From the NCBI GenBank assembly GCA_012845835.1, contig JABAKD010000012.1, positions 13,578,195 through 13,642,194 on the forward strand: a stretch of 64,000 nucleotides of DNA, in the 5' to 3' direction. The DNA is from Undaria pinnatifida (lineage: Eukaryota > Sar > Phaeophyceae > Laminariales > Alariaceae). The translations under genes and the position numbers were made by a program. The notes below the pieces were generated by a model. The model made no database searches. It worked only from the letters and a program-made list of their open reading frames with translations, and was not told where the DNA came from. Position 1 is the first letter of the stretch; every line of letters begins with the position of its first letter. Of this stretch, positions 1 to 11,274 are shown in pieces.

Positions 1-169
1 CCCAGTTATCAACAGGTTAACTAGTTAGCGTGTAGCTCTTTCTCTCTTTACCCCCTCCCGCGGTGTGCTGGTGGAAGTGGTGATATTGTTGCCAACGACG
101 GGAGGGAGAGCAGGGGAAAAAGGGTTTATCACCCAGGAAACAGGTTTCTGGACGAACCGGTATTAGCAG

Positions 170-705
170 CTTTTGTCGATCGAAACAGTAGCAGTTTATC
201 TCTCTCGCTGGGGGAGTTGATTGAAGGGATGCTGCCGCCAGCGGGGGGGGGGGGGGGGGCGGGGAGCGGGAGGAAAAGGAAGGTTTTTTACGGCCGAGGA
301 GGCAGTTTTTCTGGTAGAAGCTGCAGATGTTGGGTCGAAACTGTGGCGCTGTTTCGTCGAAACTGTAGCTTGTCGGTCGAAACAGCAGCACTTGTTCGGT
401 CGAGGTTGTATCGTTTCGGTGTAAAGTGTACCTCTTCAGTCCCGAAAGTGGTAGTTTTTCGGTCGAAACAATGAGCTGTTCGGTTGGAACTGTAGCTATT
501 CGGTCGAAACAGTGGCGACTGTTTCGGTCAAAACTACCTGTGATTACTCGGTCGCATCGGTAGATATTTGGTCGACACTGACTGTGGCGTGATGGGGTGT
601 AAACTGTCGCAGCGTACGAGTGCACGTATCGGTCGAGAGTATAGCCGCTGCTCGTAGGCGCCCGGTCGAAACAATGGTGGGCAAATTTTCTGTCGAAACA
701 GCAGA
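170..705. repeat. Degenerate GTCGAAAC minisatellite
   Basis: About fourteen imperfect copies of a CGGTCGAAACAGTAGC-like motif are spread at 15-60 base spacing, for example near 177, 335, 354, 375, 461, 502 and 662. A lone copy sits near 1031. The open frames crossing it on both strands use whatever codons the repeat gives and do not look like genes. A G-run of about 17 lies at 241-260. Confidence 0.7.
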
Positions 706-1049
706 ACGTAGTGTTGGCGTGTTTGCTAGACACCAACTTTAGTTGGGTGGGGGGGTTGGGTAGGAACCATATTATACTATTATTAGTATGGAAACCGTCG
801 AAATCCAAGGGCAGCCCAACCCACGAACAATCATCGGAAATTGGGTTACAAGTATGTTTATCTACCTTTTTTTCATTTTCTAGACCTTTTTTTTTTTGTT
901 GTTTGGCTGGCCTTGGGTTATGATCTTCGTCGGTTTCAATACTACTTTTACATTGTTTCCAACTCCAACAGAGTTTGGAAGTCGCAAGCAAGCACAACAC
1001 TCTAGTGGTACAACAGTAGGCATTTTTTTTCGGTCGAAACAGCAGTACG

Positions 1050-2700
1050 TAGTGGTACGTCTAGCACAAAGGGGAAGAGGGTGGGGCGCTTTTTTTGGGT
1101 TCGTAACTCTGTAGGGGAGGAGCAGGAAACGCGTTTTATTCGTGTGTGTGTTTTCTGGTCTTGTCTCGCGATCTGTGACGCGGGCTGCGTGGCCGAAGGT
1201 GTCCCCGTTCGGTTATGTGTGCGTTGGGACGGCGACACGATGTGCAAGCGGAATTATTTCAAGGTATGTTAAGTATAATACGCAGTATGGGTGTATATCT
1301 TCTGTATGTACCAGGATATCTACCCGAGTATTACTAGCATAATCAGGTGTGGTGCCCGGGTACCCCGCAGTATATGCCCTGCTAAGCGCCCCCCGTGGAA
1401 GGTTTTCATTTTTTTTATTGGGGATATTGGGGGGAAGGGTCAGGGGTGGGTGACGCGTGGGACGTGGATACCGCGTCGTGGCCTTCGGGGGGGAACACTC
1501 TGCGCGTTCATCGGGGTGGATTCTCTCGATCCCGGCTTGATTTTTTTTTCGTGCTGACAGTTTAATTCGTGAACGCGTGCATGATTGCACGAATGAGCGA
1601 CGTTAGCGGTTGATGAGTGGTTACGCTGGTGGGCGGCTGCACAAGCACGCGAGTGCGCCTCATGCCCTGGAAGTCGAGCCGTGGACGCAAACTAGGGAGG
1701 CTGTTGAAACTCCACACGTCTTCCACCGCGTCTTGCTGCCTGTGGCATAGAACATATACGCAGGTGCCATACATGGATACAGAACAGCAGTTGAGCTATC
1801 CTCTGCCTCCTTATAGTCTACGTCCTTGTGTTTTTTTTTCGGGGGGGGGTGGGCGGTAAAATGGTTGAGCGTGTGGGTGTGGGGGGCTAGATGAGTGTGA
1901 TTAGGCGGGTGTTTTTTTTGTTTTTTTTTTCCCGTTTTGCGGGCAGTGCCGTGTCCGCGGAGCCGCTAGTCTCTGACGAATCGCTAGCCACTGCAGCTGC
2001 TGTGCCGTGGCGCTTGTGATGTGCGGTTCTCTTTTTTGCCGCTGTTGCCGATGTCGAGGAACGGTACGGCGGTACTAACAGCCTCGATGGCTGATTGAAA
2101 ACGGGCTTCCGGAGGGTGTACGGTTTTGCCGTTGCCGTACCGTGCGATATCAGCAGCAGCAACGGCGGTGGTGGAAGTACCAGCAGCAGCAACGGCATAG
2201 AAGCAGTAACAGCAGCAGCGACAGTTACTGGTAACAACAGCAGCGGGAGTTACGAAACTCGCTCTATGAAACCAGCGGTGTCCGACCAGCGGTTTCAGAG
2301 GCGGAGGCGTTGGCGAGACGTGCCACGATAGAGGCGACACTTTTTGGCTTTTTGGCTTTTTTTTTTCTGGGTGGCCGGGCTCTTGAAGCCTCAATCGTCG
2401 GGATGTCATGTAATTTTTGTTTTACAAAAAAAAAAAAATGTGAAGCTGTGTATTAAAAACCAGGTTTAATTCACGAACACCGTATATATCATAAATGAAA
2501 CACCCAGAGATCTAATGTACCACGCAGCTTGTGCAAAGTTGAGTTTCAACCATTCAATCGGTCGTACTCACAGCTGACGTTTTTCAATTTTTGTTTTTAC
2601 AATACATAGTTACCTGGTACTTTTTTGTATGCCCAGGCCATGGCGTTTTATTGAATGGTTGCATTTTCAGCTCACCCGAAATTGTTTTTTTTTTTTTTTT
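1050..2700. other. No gene recognised
   Basis: Short open frames only, none with a recognisable domain. Poly-T and poly-G runs are common. A CAGCAGCAACGG-type imperfect trinucleotide stretch lies at 2148-2250. Confidence 0.5.
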
Positions 2701-2703
2701 ATT

Positions 2704-3000
2704 GGGCGTGGTACGACAGAGGTAGCAGTTTTCGTGTGAAATGTTTTCTGAATGACGGGGCTCCTTGACCCAAAATTGTGGGGGAAAAAAAAAATAATGG
2801 ACCATTTTGTGTTGCATCATTCTCGTCGTCGTGTACCTCGGCGACGGGATTTTTCGATCCGGTTGTGGCCGTTTCATTTTTCTCTATCCACAAGTCAGTT
2901 TTTTGAGGGGAGAGGTCTTGAGCTCCCGGATTGAGGAAATACCTCAAAAAAAAAAAAAAAAAAGAGTGGTGTGCACCTCTGTCGTAGCAAGCGTACCCAG
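2704..3000 (+). mobile_element. Family B inverted-repeat element, copy 1
   Basis: A non-coding unit of about 295 bases. It opens with TACGACAGAGGTAGC and closes with the inverse CACCTCTGTCGTAGC, so the ends form short terminal inverted repeats. Internal landmarks shared with other copies are TCTGAATGACGGGGCTCCTTG, a stretch near GTCGTGTACCTCG, GAGAGGTCTTGAGCTCCC, and an A-run before the right end. Structure and copy number fit a MITE. The superfamily cannot be set because no transposase is present. Confidence 0.65.
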
Positions 3001-3049
3001 GCAATGCAGCGTTTTATTGTGTGGTTGCATTTTCAGCTTTTACCGATCT

Positions 3050-3330
3050 CGCGTTTGTTTCGCAGCATTTTCGTCTGAAATCATTTCTGAATGATGGGGC
3101 CCCCTTGGCCAACAGTCGTCCGAAATGAGGCATTTTATTTTTTGCAATGAATGATGATTCTCATCGTGTACCTAGCCCGCAGGGGTTTTCATCCGGTTGT
3201 AGCGGTTTAGTTTTTCCCTCCCGTCCAAATCAGTTTTCAGTGGAGAGGTCTCAAAAGCTCCCAAAATTGAGGAAACACCCCTCAGAAAAAAAAAAGTGGG
3301 AGCGCGCCTCTATCGCACCACGCACGTCTT
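3050..3330 (+). mobile_element. Family B element, copy 2
   Basis: Directly follows copy 1 with the same internal order: TTCGTCTGAAATCATTTCTG, the ATCGTGTACCT segment, GGAGAGGTCTCAAAAGCTCCC, an A-run, then the right end CGCGCCTCTATCGCACCACG. The left terminal inverted repeat is eroded. Two copies head to tail suggest local duplication or insertion into a pre-existing copy. Confidence 0.6.
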
Positions 3331-3589
3331 GGTGGTAATTGGTGCATGAAGCGAGGAACCTCAGCCAAAAAAAATGCGCTCCTACTCTGCTGCAGGGTGT
3401 TCGCTCCCTGCGTGACAAGGGGCCAAGGGGTGGGCGGGGGGGAAAAGGGGGGGAAGGACGCCATGCACGTGTGAAGCAGTATGGGAGTGATTCTACGATA
3501 GCTCCCCCCCAAAATCAGCGATATTCTTTAACGAACGTTTCATGGCCAGCTCCTGCTCGGCACAAGGAAGGATACATTTGGAACCAAAG

Positions 3590-3773
3590 TATCCAATGTT
3601 TTCTTGTGTGCAAAGGGCTATCGATCGACAACGTCGGGGTGTCCAGGAACACCGCATTTCGGGAGATACGACAGGGAACTGGTTTTGAAACCGGCGTATT
3701 TCGGGAGATACGACAGGGAGCTGGTTTTGAAACCGGCGATTTCGTTATAGAAAAGTTGGGGGGGCTACCGTAG
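3590..3773 (+). repeat. Dispersed repeat H with a 42-bp tandem duplication
   Basis: Shares its order of landmarks (GTTTGCAAAGGATTATCGA-like start, GGTTTTGAAACCGG, GATTTCGTTA, then a G-run and GGCTA) with the minus-strand sequence at 6890-7050. Inside it the 42-base segment at 3657-3698 is repeated at 3699-3740 with one or two differences. The reading frame is open through the repeat and the peptide CKGLS...GFETGDFV is shared by both copies, which may reflect an old transposon protein. Confidence 0.5.
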
Positions 3774-3807
3774 TAAGACTCATGGTATATAGCATTAGTA
3801 TAGACAC

Positions 3808-4087
3808 GGGCTTCGATGGAGGTGGCACTTTTCGTGTGAAAACGGTTTCTGAATGACGGGTGCTCTCTTAACCCGAAATCGTCGGAAATAGGTTTGCCAC
3901 TTTTTTTCTTTTTCGCATGATGATTCTCGTCGTGTACCTCGAGTTCATGTGATTTTTCATCCTAGGTGTCATCGTTTTTTTTTTTTCCCCTCCACACCTC
4001 TTTTGGGAGAGAGAGGTCTTAGGCTCTCAAACTCGAGGGAAAACTCAAAAAAAAAAAATGGTGCGCCTTCATCGTAGCACGCGCCTG
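3808..4087 (+). mobile_element. Family B element, copy 3
   Basis: Same structure as copies 1 and 2: left end TTCGATGGAGGTGGCAC, TCTGAATGACGGG, ATGATTCTCGTCGTGTACCT, GAGAGGTCTTAGGCTCTC, A-run, right end GCCTTCATCGTAGCACGCG. Confidence 0.6.
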
Positions 4088-4360
4088 CAGATAGGGCGAA
4101 AGCGAGGGGGCTGCAGAGGGTACCGGTGGCACATAAGATTATCCCCCTATTGAGCTGCCCAAGGTTCTCCTCTTCCTCTCGATGCATAGCTCCCGCTGTC
4201 CCCGTTTGATGAATGCTGACATACCAGTTCCAAAACCAGTGCCTCGTTGTTGACGGGATCCTATGCAGGAGGGTTTAGTCTATTTTGTACTGGGGAGTGG
4301 GGAAAACGTTAACTTTATCTTCATTTTTTCGTTGCAGTAGAGGGGCCGGGGGGGGTTGGC

Positions 4361-4529
4361 GGGGGGGGGGGGGGGGGGGGGGGGGGAGGTAGGTTACACG
4401 TTTAATCTTCTGTTTTCGTATTCTTCGTTGGTGTTTTGTTTCGAGGTTTCTGAAGGGGCGCTTACACGTTTAATCCTCTGTTTTCGTATTCTTCGTTGGT
4501 GTTTTGTTTCGAGGTTTCTGAAGGGGCGC
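4361..4529. repeat. G26 run followed by a near-perfect 68-bp tandem duplication
   Basis: A run of 26 G (4361-4386) precedes two tandem copies of a 68-base unit (4395-4462 and 4463-4529) that differ at only a couple of positions, so the duplication is recent. Confidence 0.85.
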
Positions 4530-6520
4530 AAGCGTTTTTCTTCTCTTTTTCTGTGTGCGCATCGGCGGCGGCTTTTTGAGGTTGCAACACGCGTGGTTTT
4601 GCTCTTCTTCTGTCGCGATGCGCACGCGGTTTAGCTTTTTATTTCTCGGAAAATTCCGTTTCTGGGAGAGTTGACGCACGCCGTTTTCTCTTGTTCCGTC
4701 TCCAATCAAGTGGGCGCGGTTAGGTTCTTAGGCTCGGGATCAGCTGTCTGGCTCGGAATTAGCTTCATGGCCCGGAAAAGAAAACAAACGTTGAGGGGTT
4801 GTAAGCACGCCGCGTTTAGTTCTTTTCGTCTTCATGTGCGCGCGGTTAGCTTTTACGCCTCGAAGATTTTTCACGCGATTGGCCCTTTTCCGTCGTAGAG
4901 TGCGCTCGTTGAGCCGCGCAACCAATGTCCCAACCCACCATCTGACGGGATGGCTTGTTTCTCCTGCCTGGTTTCGTCTCTTTTTTGCCCCCTGGCTGTG
5001 CTGTACATGTCGTGTGTCTTCGTCTTTTTTTGCTGCCCGTTGACCGTGATGTACATGTATGTGTGCGATTCCCGTGATCAGTACACGAGCACTACAGTTA
5101 TTACTGTTTCTACTATTAACAGTGGCCTCTTCACTGCTGCTTTTTGTGTGTAGTGAAGTGGCCTCAGACAGGTGATCTTGGTTTATGCGTTATCGAGGAG
5201 GGGACGCGGTGGTTCCATCCCCTGTAGTGGCGGATCTTTGTTTTTGTTGTTGTGGAGCCGAGCCCACCGCTTTTTTGTTGTTGTGCTCTCTTGTTTGTGA
5301 AATAGTAATAATAATAGGGGTTAACAGTTGGTGGGGCTTCACCATTGCTGTGCTTACTGCTTGGCCTTACGTACGTATCTGTGTCTACAGTACGTGCCAG
5401 CACAAGGGTCCAGATGCCACATGCCTTTTTTTGAAGCCTTGATGCGCAGCGCGTCTCGCCAAGAAAATATCACCACCGGTTTTACCCTTGTTTGGCGGGA
5501 CTTTCTTTTTCGCGTTGTATGTGCGCTCAGTGCCTCTCTCTGTGCCGAATGCGATATGCCCGCTCTAGGCGCAAAGCATTCGTCAAAAGCCGACCATGCA
5601 TATATCGATGCAAATCAACCCATCCTACCTGGTAGTCAACACTTCTCAAGACCCGAACACGCACATCTCTCGATGCAAACCAACCACACCTTGCAGCCGC
5701 ATCCAGCGTGTTCTACCTGCCGTCGGTAGCATATACTGTATTATTATAGACGCGATAAATCCTTTTCGGGGTCATCTTTAACGACCCAAAAACGACGATT
5801 GCGATATCCTCGCGCGTGCACGCAGGATAGGTGCGTGAGCACGTGGCAGTACGAGCAAGAGGACCATGGTGCGCCCGTCCCGCACGAGAGTCTCTGCATT
5901 ATTGGCGTCATCATTCGGACATCAGCAGCAGTGGCCGATGCCGTAGTCGTCTATCTTCGTCGCCATCCCCCCCCCCTCCCGAAGTCTCGGGGGGTTTATT
6001 GTATAAACCGCCTTTGTATGTGACACATGTTCCACAGTTGCACTGTTCGTAGTTTAAGTCAAAACGATACCCTTCGTCAAGCAACGTTGCTATGAACATG
6101 CAAACAACCTTTAAAAATCAACGACAGAGGTTTAACAACGTCAAACCGATCGCCGCTTTGCCAACTTCAGAGAGTAAAATTGCCAAACAAAGGACACGTC
6201 CTACAGTACAGTAGGACAGAGGTACAGTAGTAGTAGTGTTGAGATACGGCCTCGAAAGGCCTGTAATTATCCCAATTTGAGACCATTTGGATGGGTTTCG
6301 TATGATAAGGTTGGCGTTTTATATTCGGGAAAGTTAGGAAATAGATCGGAGGCACGTGTCTGTCTCCGATCTCAGGAGCCATCCGGGGCTCTGGTGGAAT
6401 CGAATAAAGCTACGTCTTCACGAAGGCAAAGAAAGTGAGTACTCTCCGAGGACCTGCTCAATTGGCAGACCTGCAGGGGGCACTCTGTGTCCCCACCAAT
6501 AACCTTACAGTAGTAGCTCG
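4530..6520. other. No gene recognised
   Basis: Nothing with coding character, RNA structure or repeat membership could be established. Short open frames on both strands lack domains. Confidence 0.45.
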
Positions 6521-6634
6521 TTTTTTGTCCGATTTTTGTCCGAAATGGTTTCTGAATGACAACTACAGTATTAATAGTAGTGTTCCTTAACCCAAAATCG
6601 TCGGAGTTTCATTCTTTCTTTCGCAGTTTTTCCT

Positions 6635-6660
6635 CCCCCCCCCCCCCCCCCCCCCCCCCC
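6635..6660 (+). repeat. C26 homopolymer beside a family B remnant
   Basis: Twenty-six consecutive C, directly after a family B fragment (6525-6620, with TCTGAATGACA and AACCCAAAATCGTCGG). Confidence 0.9.
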
Positions 6661-6713
6661 GGGTACCTAGGCCATGGGAGTGTCCATCGTGTTGCACACG
6701 TGTTTCGTTTCCC

Positions 6714-6806
6714 TTAACAATGCCTCTACAACTCTGGAAACCCTTTTTTTACAAATGTACTTGAATTTTGTACAGGGAGAGAATTTTGGGATTCTAGAAG
6801 GGTTAA
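6714..6806 (+). mobile_element. Family A mini-element with TTAA ends (copy 1)
   Basis: A ~90-base unit starting TTAACAATGCCTCTACAAC and ending GATTCTAGAAGGGTTAA. The ends are inverted repeats of about 13 bases bounded by TTAA. Internal landmarks CTTGAATTTTG and GGGAGAGAATTTTGGG recur in the other copies (13892-13983, 22101-22188, 52839-52927, 54570-54655). The ends resemble TTAA-targeting elements such as piggyBac-type MITEs, but no transposase supports that. Confidence 0.6.
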
Positions 6807-6889
6807 AATCAGTTTTTGGGTTAAGGAAGGAATAAAATATCCTCAACAGCGCTCAGGAGTCCCAGAAAAAAAAGGATGCACGTGAGTCG

Positions 6890-7050
6890 TTCTATGGTCT
6901 ATTAATAGCCCCCCCAACCCTTCTTTAACGAAATCACCGGTCTTGAAACCAGATCCCGGCTGTTGGTACCTACCTCCTGAAATACCGTACTGTCCCTTGC
7001 CACTGAATAAGACGTCATCGTTCGATAATCCTTTGCAAACGAAAGACATT
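6890..7050 (-). repeat. Dispersed repeat H (minus orientation)
   Basis: Reverse-strand counterpart of 3590-3773. The minus-strand frame reads VCKGLS, GSGFKTGDFVKEGLGGL. The frame runs on into repeat D, so two repeat units together make the longer open frame; no gene is claimed. Confidence 0.5.
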
Positions 7051-7262
7051 TTGTTACATTTATAAAAATAAAAATACACTCCAGCTGTGAGATCGAAGAT
7101 TTTGTCGAAACTCATCTTTGCAAGCTTGTGTGTGATACTCCAATCGCACACGTATTACGGGTTGTGTGTCATCATTAAGTATATTATAGGTCGGCGACTC
7201 CCCTTGCAACTACAGTGTCGCTATCAGGGTCAACAGGGTGGTGTTAGTCAGTCTGTGCGCGG
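7050..7262 (+). repeat. Dispersed repeat D (copy 1)
   Basis: A ~210-base unit beginning with AAATACACTCCAGCTGTGAG and containing AAACTCATCTTTGCAAGC, a GTGTGTGATACTCC segment, TAGGTCGGCGACTCCCCTTG and GGGTCAACAGGGTG. Near-identical landmarks occur at 18130-18400 and 37925-38130. Partial copies lie at 14510-14585, 44385-44470 (minus) and 52318-52385. The minus strand reads KMSFDKIFDLTAGVYF in several copies. Confidence 0.7.
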
Positions 7263-7269
7263 AAACTAT

Positions 7270-7984
7270 AAAACCCGTTTTTGAGGGGGACAAAATCTTA
7301 TATTGTATGACATGTGAAGACATTTTGTTCATACCATCCTTCCTCGTGTCGAGCAGGGTACATGAAACATTTGAAAACCGCTGGTTGGGGAGGGGAGGCG
7401 GGGGGGGGGGGGGGGGGGGGTACTCATTTGTTACCTGCCTTAGTCATTTGACCATTGACCACGCATCCCTACCGAGACGCGGGGCACGGTCGTTCCTATT
7501 CCTAATAGAAACACCTCCAACATTTATTTGGGCGCTCTAACGCTTCTTCCATCTAATACACATAGAAAACTGTTTGCTCATCCTATCCCCGTCCTGTTTC
7601 GCCGTCTGCGGCCCCTATGTATCGTTTTTTTTTTTTTCAAGCAACCCACGATAATAGCGGTATACCTTTTTTTGGCCATTTCATTTTTTGTTATGACGGG
7701 GCCTCCTCAATCGTCGGAAATATATATATAGACTATTACTTGTAGTTCATTTTTTTTTACGTTGTTCTCTCGTCGTGTGTGTGTGTGTGTTCTTCACATT
7801 AAACCGTTCTTCTACTCGTCGACATCCAGCACACCCAGTGTCCGTACTGATTCTTCACCCTAGAAAGATCAGCTCTGTGGTCACAAGCCACGACACAGAG
7901 ATAATGCATCGTAATGCATTCGACAACGCAATGTCATGCCCTAGTACTGGGTACGACAGGCACAACATACATACGTCAGCAACA
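7270..7984. other. No gene recognised; G21 run
   Basis: A run of about 21 G (7400-7420) and a family B fragment near 7678-7770 are the only recognisable elements. Confidence 0.45.
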
Positions 7985-9040
7985 GAAATACATTGGAAGA
8001 GAGAAATACGAAATAAACAGAAACAAAAACAAAAACAAAAAACAAAAACAAAATAAGAAAACAAATAAAAACAAAGATAAAAATAAAACAAAAAATGAAA
8101 CAAACAAAATGAAGGGGAAATCGAAGAAACAACCCAACCGGAAAGGAGAGCCAAAGCTCGGAAAAGAAACATAATAAAATGAAATAAAATAAAGTAAAGT
8201 AAAACCAAAATAAGATAATCCGAACACGAGCCAAAAACCTGGACACGCTGCAAGGAGGGAACAAAGGGGAAAAAAATACCCCAGAGAAAGACGAAAAGTG
8301 CTATGTACCTACTAGTCGGCCTGGTACCTTGCTACCCTGTCTGCCATCTCCTTCCTGCCTTCGTCCACCGCGGTCTCCCTTCTATTCCTCCTGTTGCCCC
8401 CCCTGCCCCCATTCCCTTGGACGGCTTTCCTTCTACTCCTCCTGTTTCCCCCCCTCCCCCCTTTGTGTTCTTCTCATTAAACCAAAATACCTTGTAAAAG
8501 AGAGAAACAACGAAAGAAACCAAGACAAAATAAATAAATAAATAAATAAAAAGGGGAGCCAAAGCACGGGAGATAGAAACATACCCCGAGCATGAGCCAA
8601 AATGGACATGCAAGGGGGAAAGAAAGGGAAAAAATACCCCGGAAAAAAGAAACAAGTAGAAGAAGGAAGACTGGGAGGGCCAAATAAAACAGGCTCGTCA
8701 CCTACCCACCATGCAAGACTCCCTTCATAAGGATAAGAAGGGGAAAGAAAAAAATAAATAAATAAATAAATAAATAAATTCACGGAAAAATCAAAGTACC
8801 AAGACATCACATTCCGAGCAGCCGCAGCAGTTGGCGGTACGAGTGGCATAGATAGAAAGGTTCCACCTACTAGTCGGCCTGGTACCTTGCTACCCTGTCT
8901 GCGGTCTCCTTCCTACTTTCATCTACCGCGGTTTCCCTTCTACTCCTCCTGCCCCCCCCCCTGCCCCCATACCCTTGTGCGGTGTTCCTTCTACCCCTCC
9001 TGCTGCCCCCCCTCCCCCCGTTCCCTTCGACACCACCCAC
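7985..9040. repeat. ~570-bp tandem duplication with purine-rich and C-rich halves
   Basis: The segment starting ACCTACTAGTCGGCCTGG at 8307 recurs at 8875, a period of about 568. The A-rich half also recurs (GAGCCAAAGC at about 8149 and 8557). AAAC and AAAT microsatellites (7995-8120, 8528-8555, 8750-8780) lie inside. The long minus-strand open frames through this block are rich in Phe, Leu, Ser and Tyr only because the plus strand is purine-rich. Confidence 0.75.
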
Positions 9041-9284
9041 GGCGGATGCGCGGCGCTGTCTACTCAGCTTTGCCTCATCCTCGTGCCACCTGCCCATGAA
9101 CCGTTCAGCTGCTTCGAGGACCCCCCGGTACCACTTGCCCACCTTTTTTGCTGCAGTGGGCCACAGCGCGGTCCCAACTCCAAAAACTAAGGGGGAGTGT
9201 TCCGTTGATCCCTCGTTGGCTTTGAACACCCTAAGGTCCTCAGCTATGGCTCTAGGCCAAGTCTTGAGTTGTCCCGTGTACTAC
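8870..9284 (-). pseudogene. Tail of an unrecognised, probably transposon-borne, protein
   Basis: About 137 codons stay open on the minus strand, with no credible start; an upstream in-frame stop lies just beyond 9284. The N-terminal part has real coding texture: LKTWPRAIAEDLRVF, STEHSPLVFGVGTALWP and KKVGKWYRGVLEAAERFMGR. A basic, Gly/Arg-rich tail follows. The tail is repeated in decayed form at about 8307-8480, within the tandem duplication. Immediately upstream the sequence runs into a partial family B element, which may have truncated it. I do not recognise the family; a multicopy mobile-element protein is an inference from context. Confidence 0.4.
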
Positions 9285-9289
9285 TGGCC

Positions 9290-9449
9290 AGATCTGGGAT
9301 TTTTCATCCGTTTAGCAGTTAGTTGTAATTTTTCTTGGATCCAAATCAGTGTGATCCAAAGCAGTGTTCGGGAGAGGTCTTGAGCTCCCAAATTGAGGAA
9401 CCGAAAAAAACAACAACGGTTGGTGGAGCTCTATCGTCGTACCACGCGT
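9290..9449 (+). mobile_element. Family B element, 5'-truncated
   Basis: Carries the right half only: ATTTTTCATCCG, GGGAGAGGTCTTGAGCTCCC, AATTGAGGAA, then CTCTATCGTCGTACCACGCG at the right end. Confidence 0.55.
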
Positions 9450-10054
9450 CATTTGGTCTTTTCGTTTTCCGTAAAATCAGTTTTTGGGTGGGGAATACAT
9501 ATCCTGGAAGAAAGTGAAATTGGGAGCCCCCCAAAAACAAAAATGCGCCGGTACCTAAAATGGACGTTCACACATGGCCACAAACGACGCGGGCCAGCTG
9601 CTGCTTGGATATTCATTGGTGAGAGCATTTCGTGTCCGACTTGTAATAATGCAATAATAGTAAGATGTTCTGTCATCGTGTTTCTGGTTTTTGACTCTCA
9701 CGCTACATTGATTGTTAGACGGCACAAATAATAAGATGTACGGCATGATACCAACGGGGAGACATCGCACTTGTTGTTGTTCGTTGTTTTTACATTAACT
9801 CGCATCAAGTCTTCTGTGGTCACAGGACAGGCTCCAGTGCACTCTGAAGAGGGAAAAAACACACACAAAAGGAAACAAACAAAACACACTGGAGAGGTAA
9901 CACACGCATAATGCCTTTGGCCGCTATACCCGGGCTCCAAAACGCGACGTTACAAGCACCAAATCAGTCACTCGAGGTTTAACAACGTCAAATCAGCCAC
10001 GATGCCAGCGACGTCGACCCACAAAACCAACGCGATACTAAAAAGTCTCGAGTC
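9450..10054. other. No gene recognised
   Basis: Only short open frames and no clear repeat membership. Confidence 0.4.
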
Positions 10055-10348
10055 ATCCCACGGTAAGGGTTGCAGTTGTTGGATTAACTAATGATGTGCC
10101 TGCATCCCACGGTAGGGGTTGCAGTTGTTGGATCAACTAATAATGTACCTGCATCCCACGGTAGGGGTTGCAGTTGTTAGATTAACTAATAATGTACACG
10201 AATCCCACGGTAGGGGTTGCAGTTGTTGGATTAACTAATAACGTACCTGTATCCCACGGTAAGGGTTGCAGTTGTTGGATGAACTAATAATGCACCTGCA
10301 TCCCATGGTAGGGGTTGCAGTTGTTGGATTAACTATTAGTAGTAACGT
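10055..10348 (+). repeat. 49-bp minisatellite, six copies
   Basis: Units start at 10055, 10104, 10153, 10202, 10251 and 10300, each beginning ATCCCACGGTAGGGGTTGCA and ending near ACTAATAATGTACCTG. Most units differ at a few sites. A single inverted remnant of this unit is found at about 20583-20613, beside another copy of repeat F, so the array grew from the edge of that element. Confidence 0.9.
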
Positions 10349-10590
10349 ACCCGTTGTCCGATTGACCTCCTTGAGTGAGGAACTACAGTAGTAGCGGTTA
10401 GTCATTAATCAAGTTATTTCACGTGTACATTTTTTTCTAGGACGTAAAAGTGCATATACATGAGCTTGGTCGAGTTGTGCGAACGAGAGCCTTCGAAACC
10501 ATTTTTTCGGGTGAGATATTATTGAGCTCCTACACACGTTGGGAGCTCAGGAACTATCTTAGAAACTTCTGATGCGCCAAAAAATGGCCT
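10349..10590 (+). repeat. Dispersed repeat F (copy 1)
   Basis: Landmarks in order: GACCTCCTTGAGTGAGGAAC, GCGGTTAGTCATTAATCAAG, GTTGTGCGAACGAGAGCCTT, GAGCTCCTACACACG, ACTATCTTAGAAACTTCTGA. The same order appears at 11275-11505 and, inverted, at 20305-20580. No open frame is shared among copies. Confidence 0.65.
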
Positions 10591-10594
10591 ATTT

Positions 10595-10886
10595 TTTTTT
10601 CCCCGACGATTTTGCCCAGGTTAAGGAGCCCCGTCATTCAGAAAACATTTCACACGAATGCTGCTACCTCTGTCGTAGCATGTGTCCATGGCTCTAGCAT
10701 AGTCGCCCCTCTAGTGCCGGACGCGTGCTACGATAGAGGCGCACGGCTTTTTTTCTTAATACTACCCCTCAATTCGGGAGCTAAAGACCTCTCCCAAAAA
10801 ACTGACTTGGTGAAAAACAAAACCTCTACCGGATAAAAAAATCAAATGGTGTCGAGGTACGCGACGAGAATCATCATGCACAAAAC
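10595..10886 (-). mobile_element. Family B sequence, inverted and rearranged
   Basis: Two minus-strand segments: one ends at CTACCTCTGTCGTAGCATG (10663-10682) and the other begins at GCGTGCTACGATAGAGGCGC (10723-10742). They lie end to end and together contain most family B landmarks. The second segment leads directly into the 33-bp array. Confidence 0.55.
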
Positions 10887-11182
10887 AAAATGGCCGATTT
10901 CCGACGATTTAGGGTTAACAAAATGGCCGATTTAGGACGATTTTGGGTCAACAAAATGGCCGATTTCCGACGATTTTGGGTCAACAAAATGGCCGATTTC
11001 CGACGATTTTGGGTCAACAAAATGGCCGATTTCCGACGATTTTGGGTCAACAAAATGGCCGATTTCCGACGATTTTGGGTCAACAAAATGGCCGATTTCC
11101 GACGATTTTGGGTCAACAAAATGGCCGATTTCCGACGATTTTGGGTTAACAAAATGGCCGATTTCCGACGATTTCGGGTTTA
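10887..11182 (+). repeat. 33-bp minisatellite grown from inside a family B element
   Basis: Nine near-identical units built on AAAATGGCCGATTTCC, GACGATTTTGGG and TCAAC. Single copies of the same words occur in family B elements (GACCCAAAATCGTCGG inverted; AAAATGGCC at 10579). Because 33 is divisible by three, several frames on both strands stay open and read 11-residue peptide repeats such as MADFRRFWVNK. These are a by-product of the period and are not annotated as genes. Confidence 0.9.
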
Positions 11183-11274
11183 AGGGGAGTCCCGTCATTC
11201 AGAAACCATGCTCAGACGAAAACACGCATGCGTCAGCGGCAGTGGTCACACCTTTTGGGTTAACAAAATTTTGT

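Noticed and set aside
7855-8849. Phe/Leu/Ser-rich minus-strand frames that look like membrane proteins
   Set aside because: They come from A-rich microsatellites on the plus strand and are interrupted between duplicated units.
10055-10348. Regular 49-bp repeats resembling a CRISPR array
   Set aside because: The whole unit repeats with no unique spacers, and the genome is eukaryotic.
10874-11198. Several long open frames on both strands with 11-residue repeats
   Set aside because: They translate a 33-bp minisatellite; openness follows from the period being a multiple of three.
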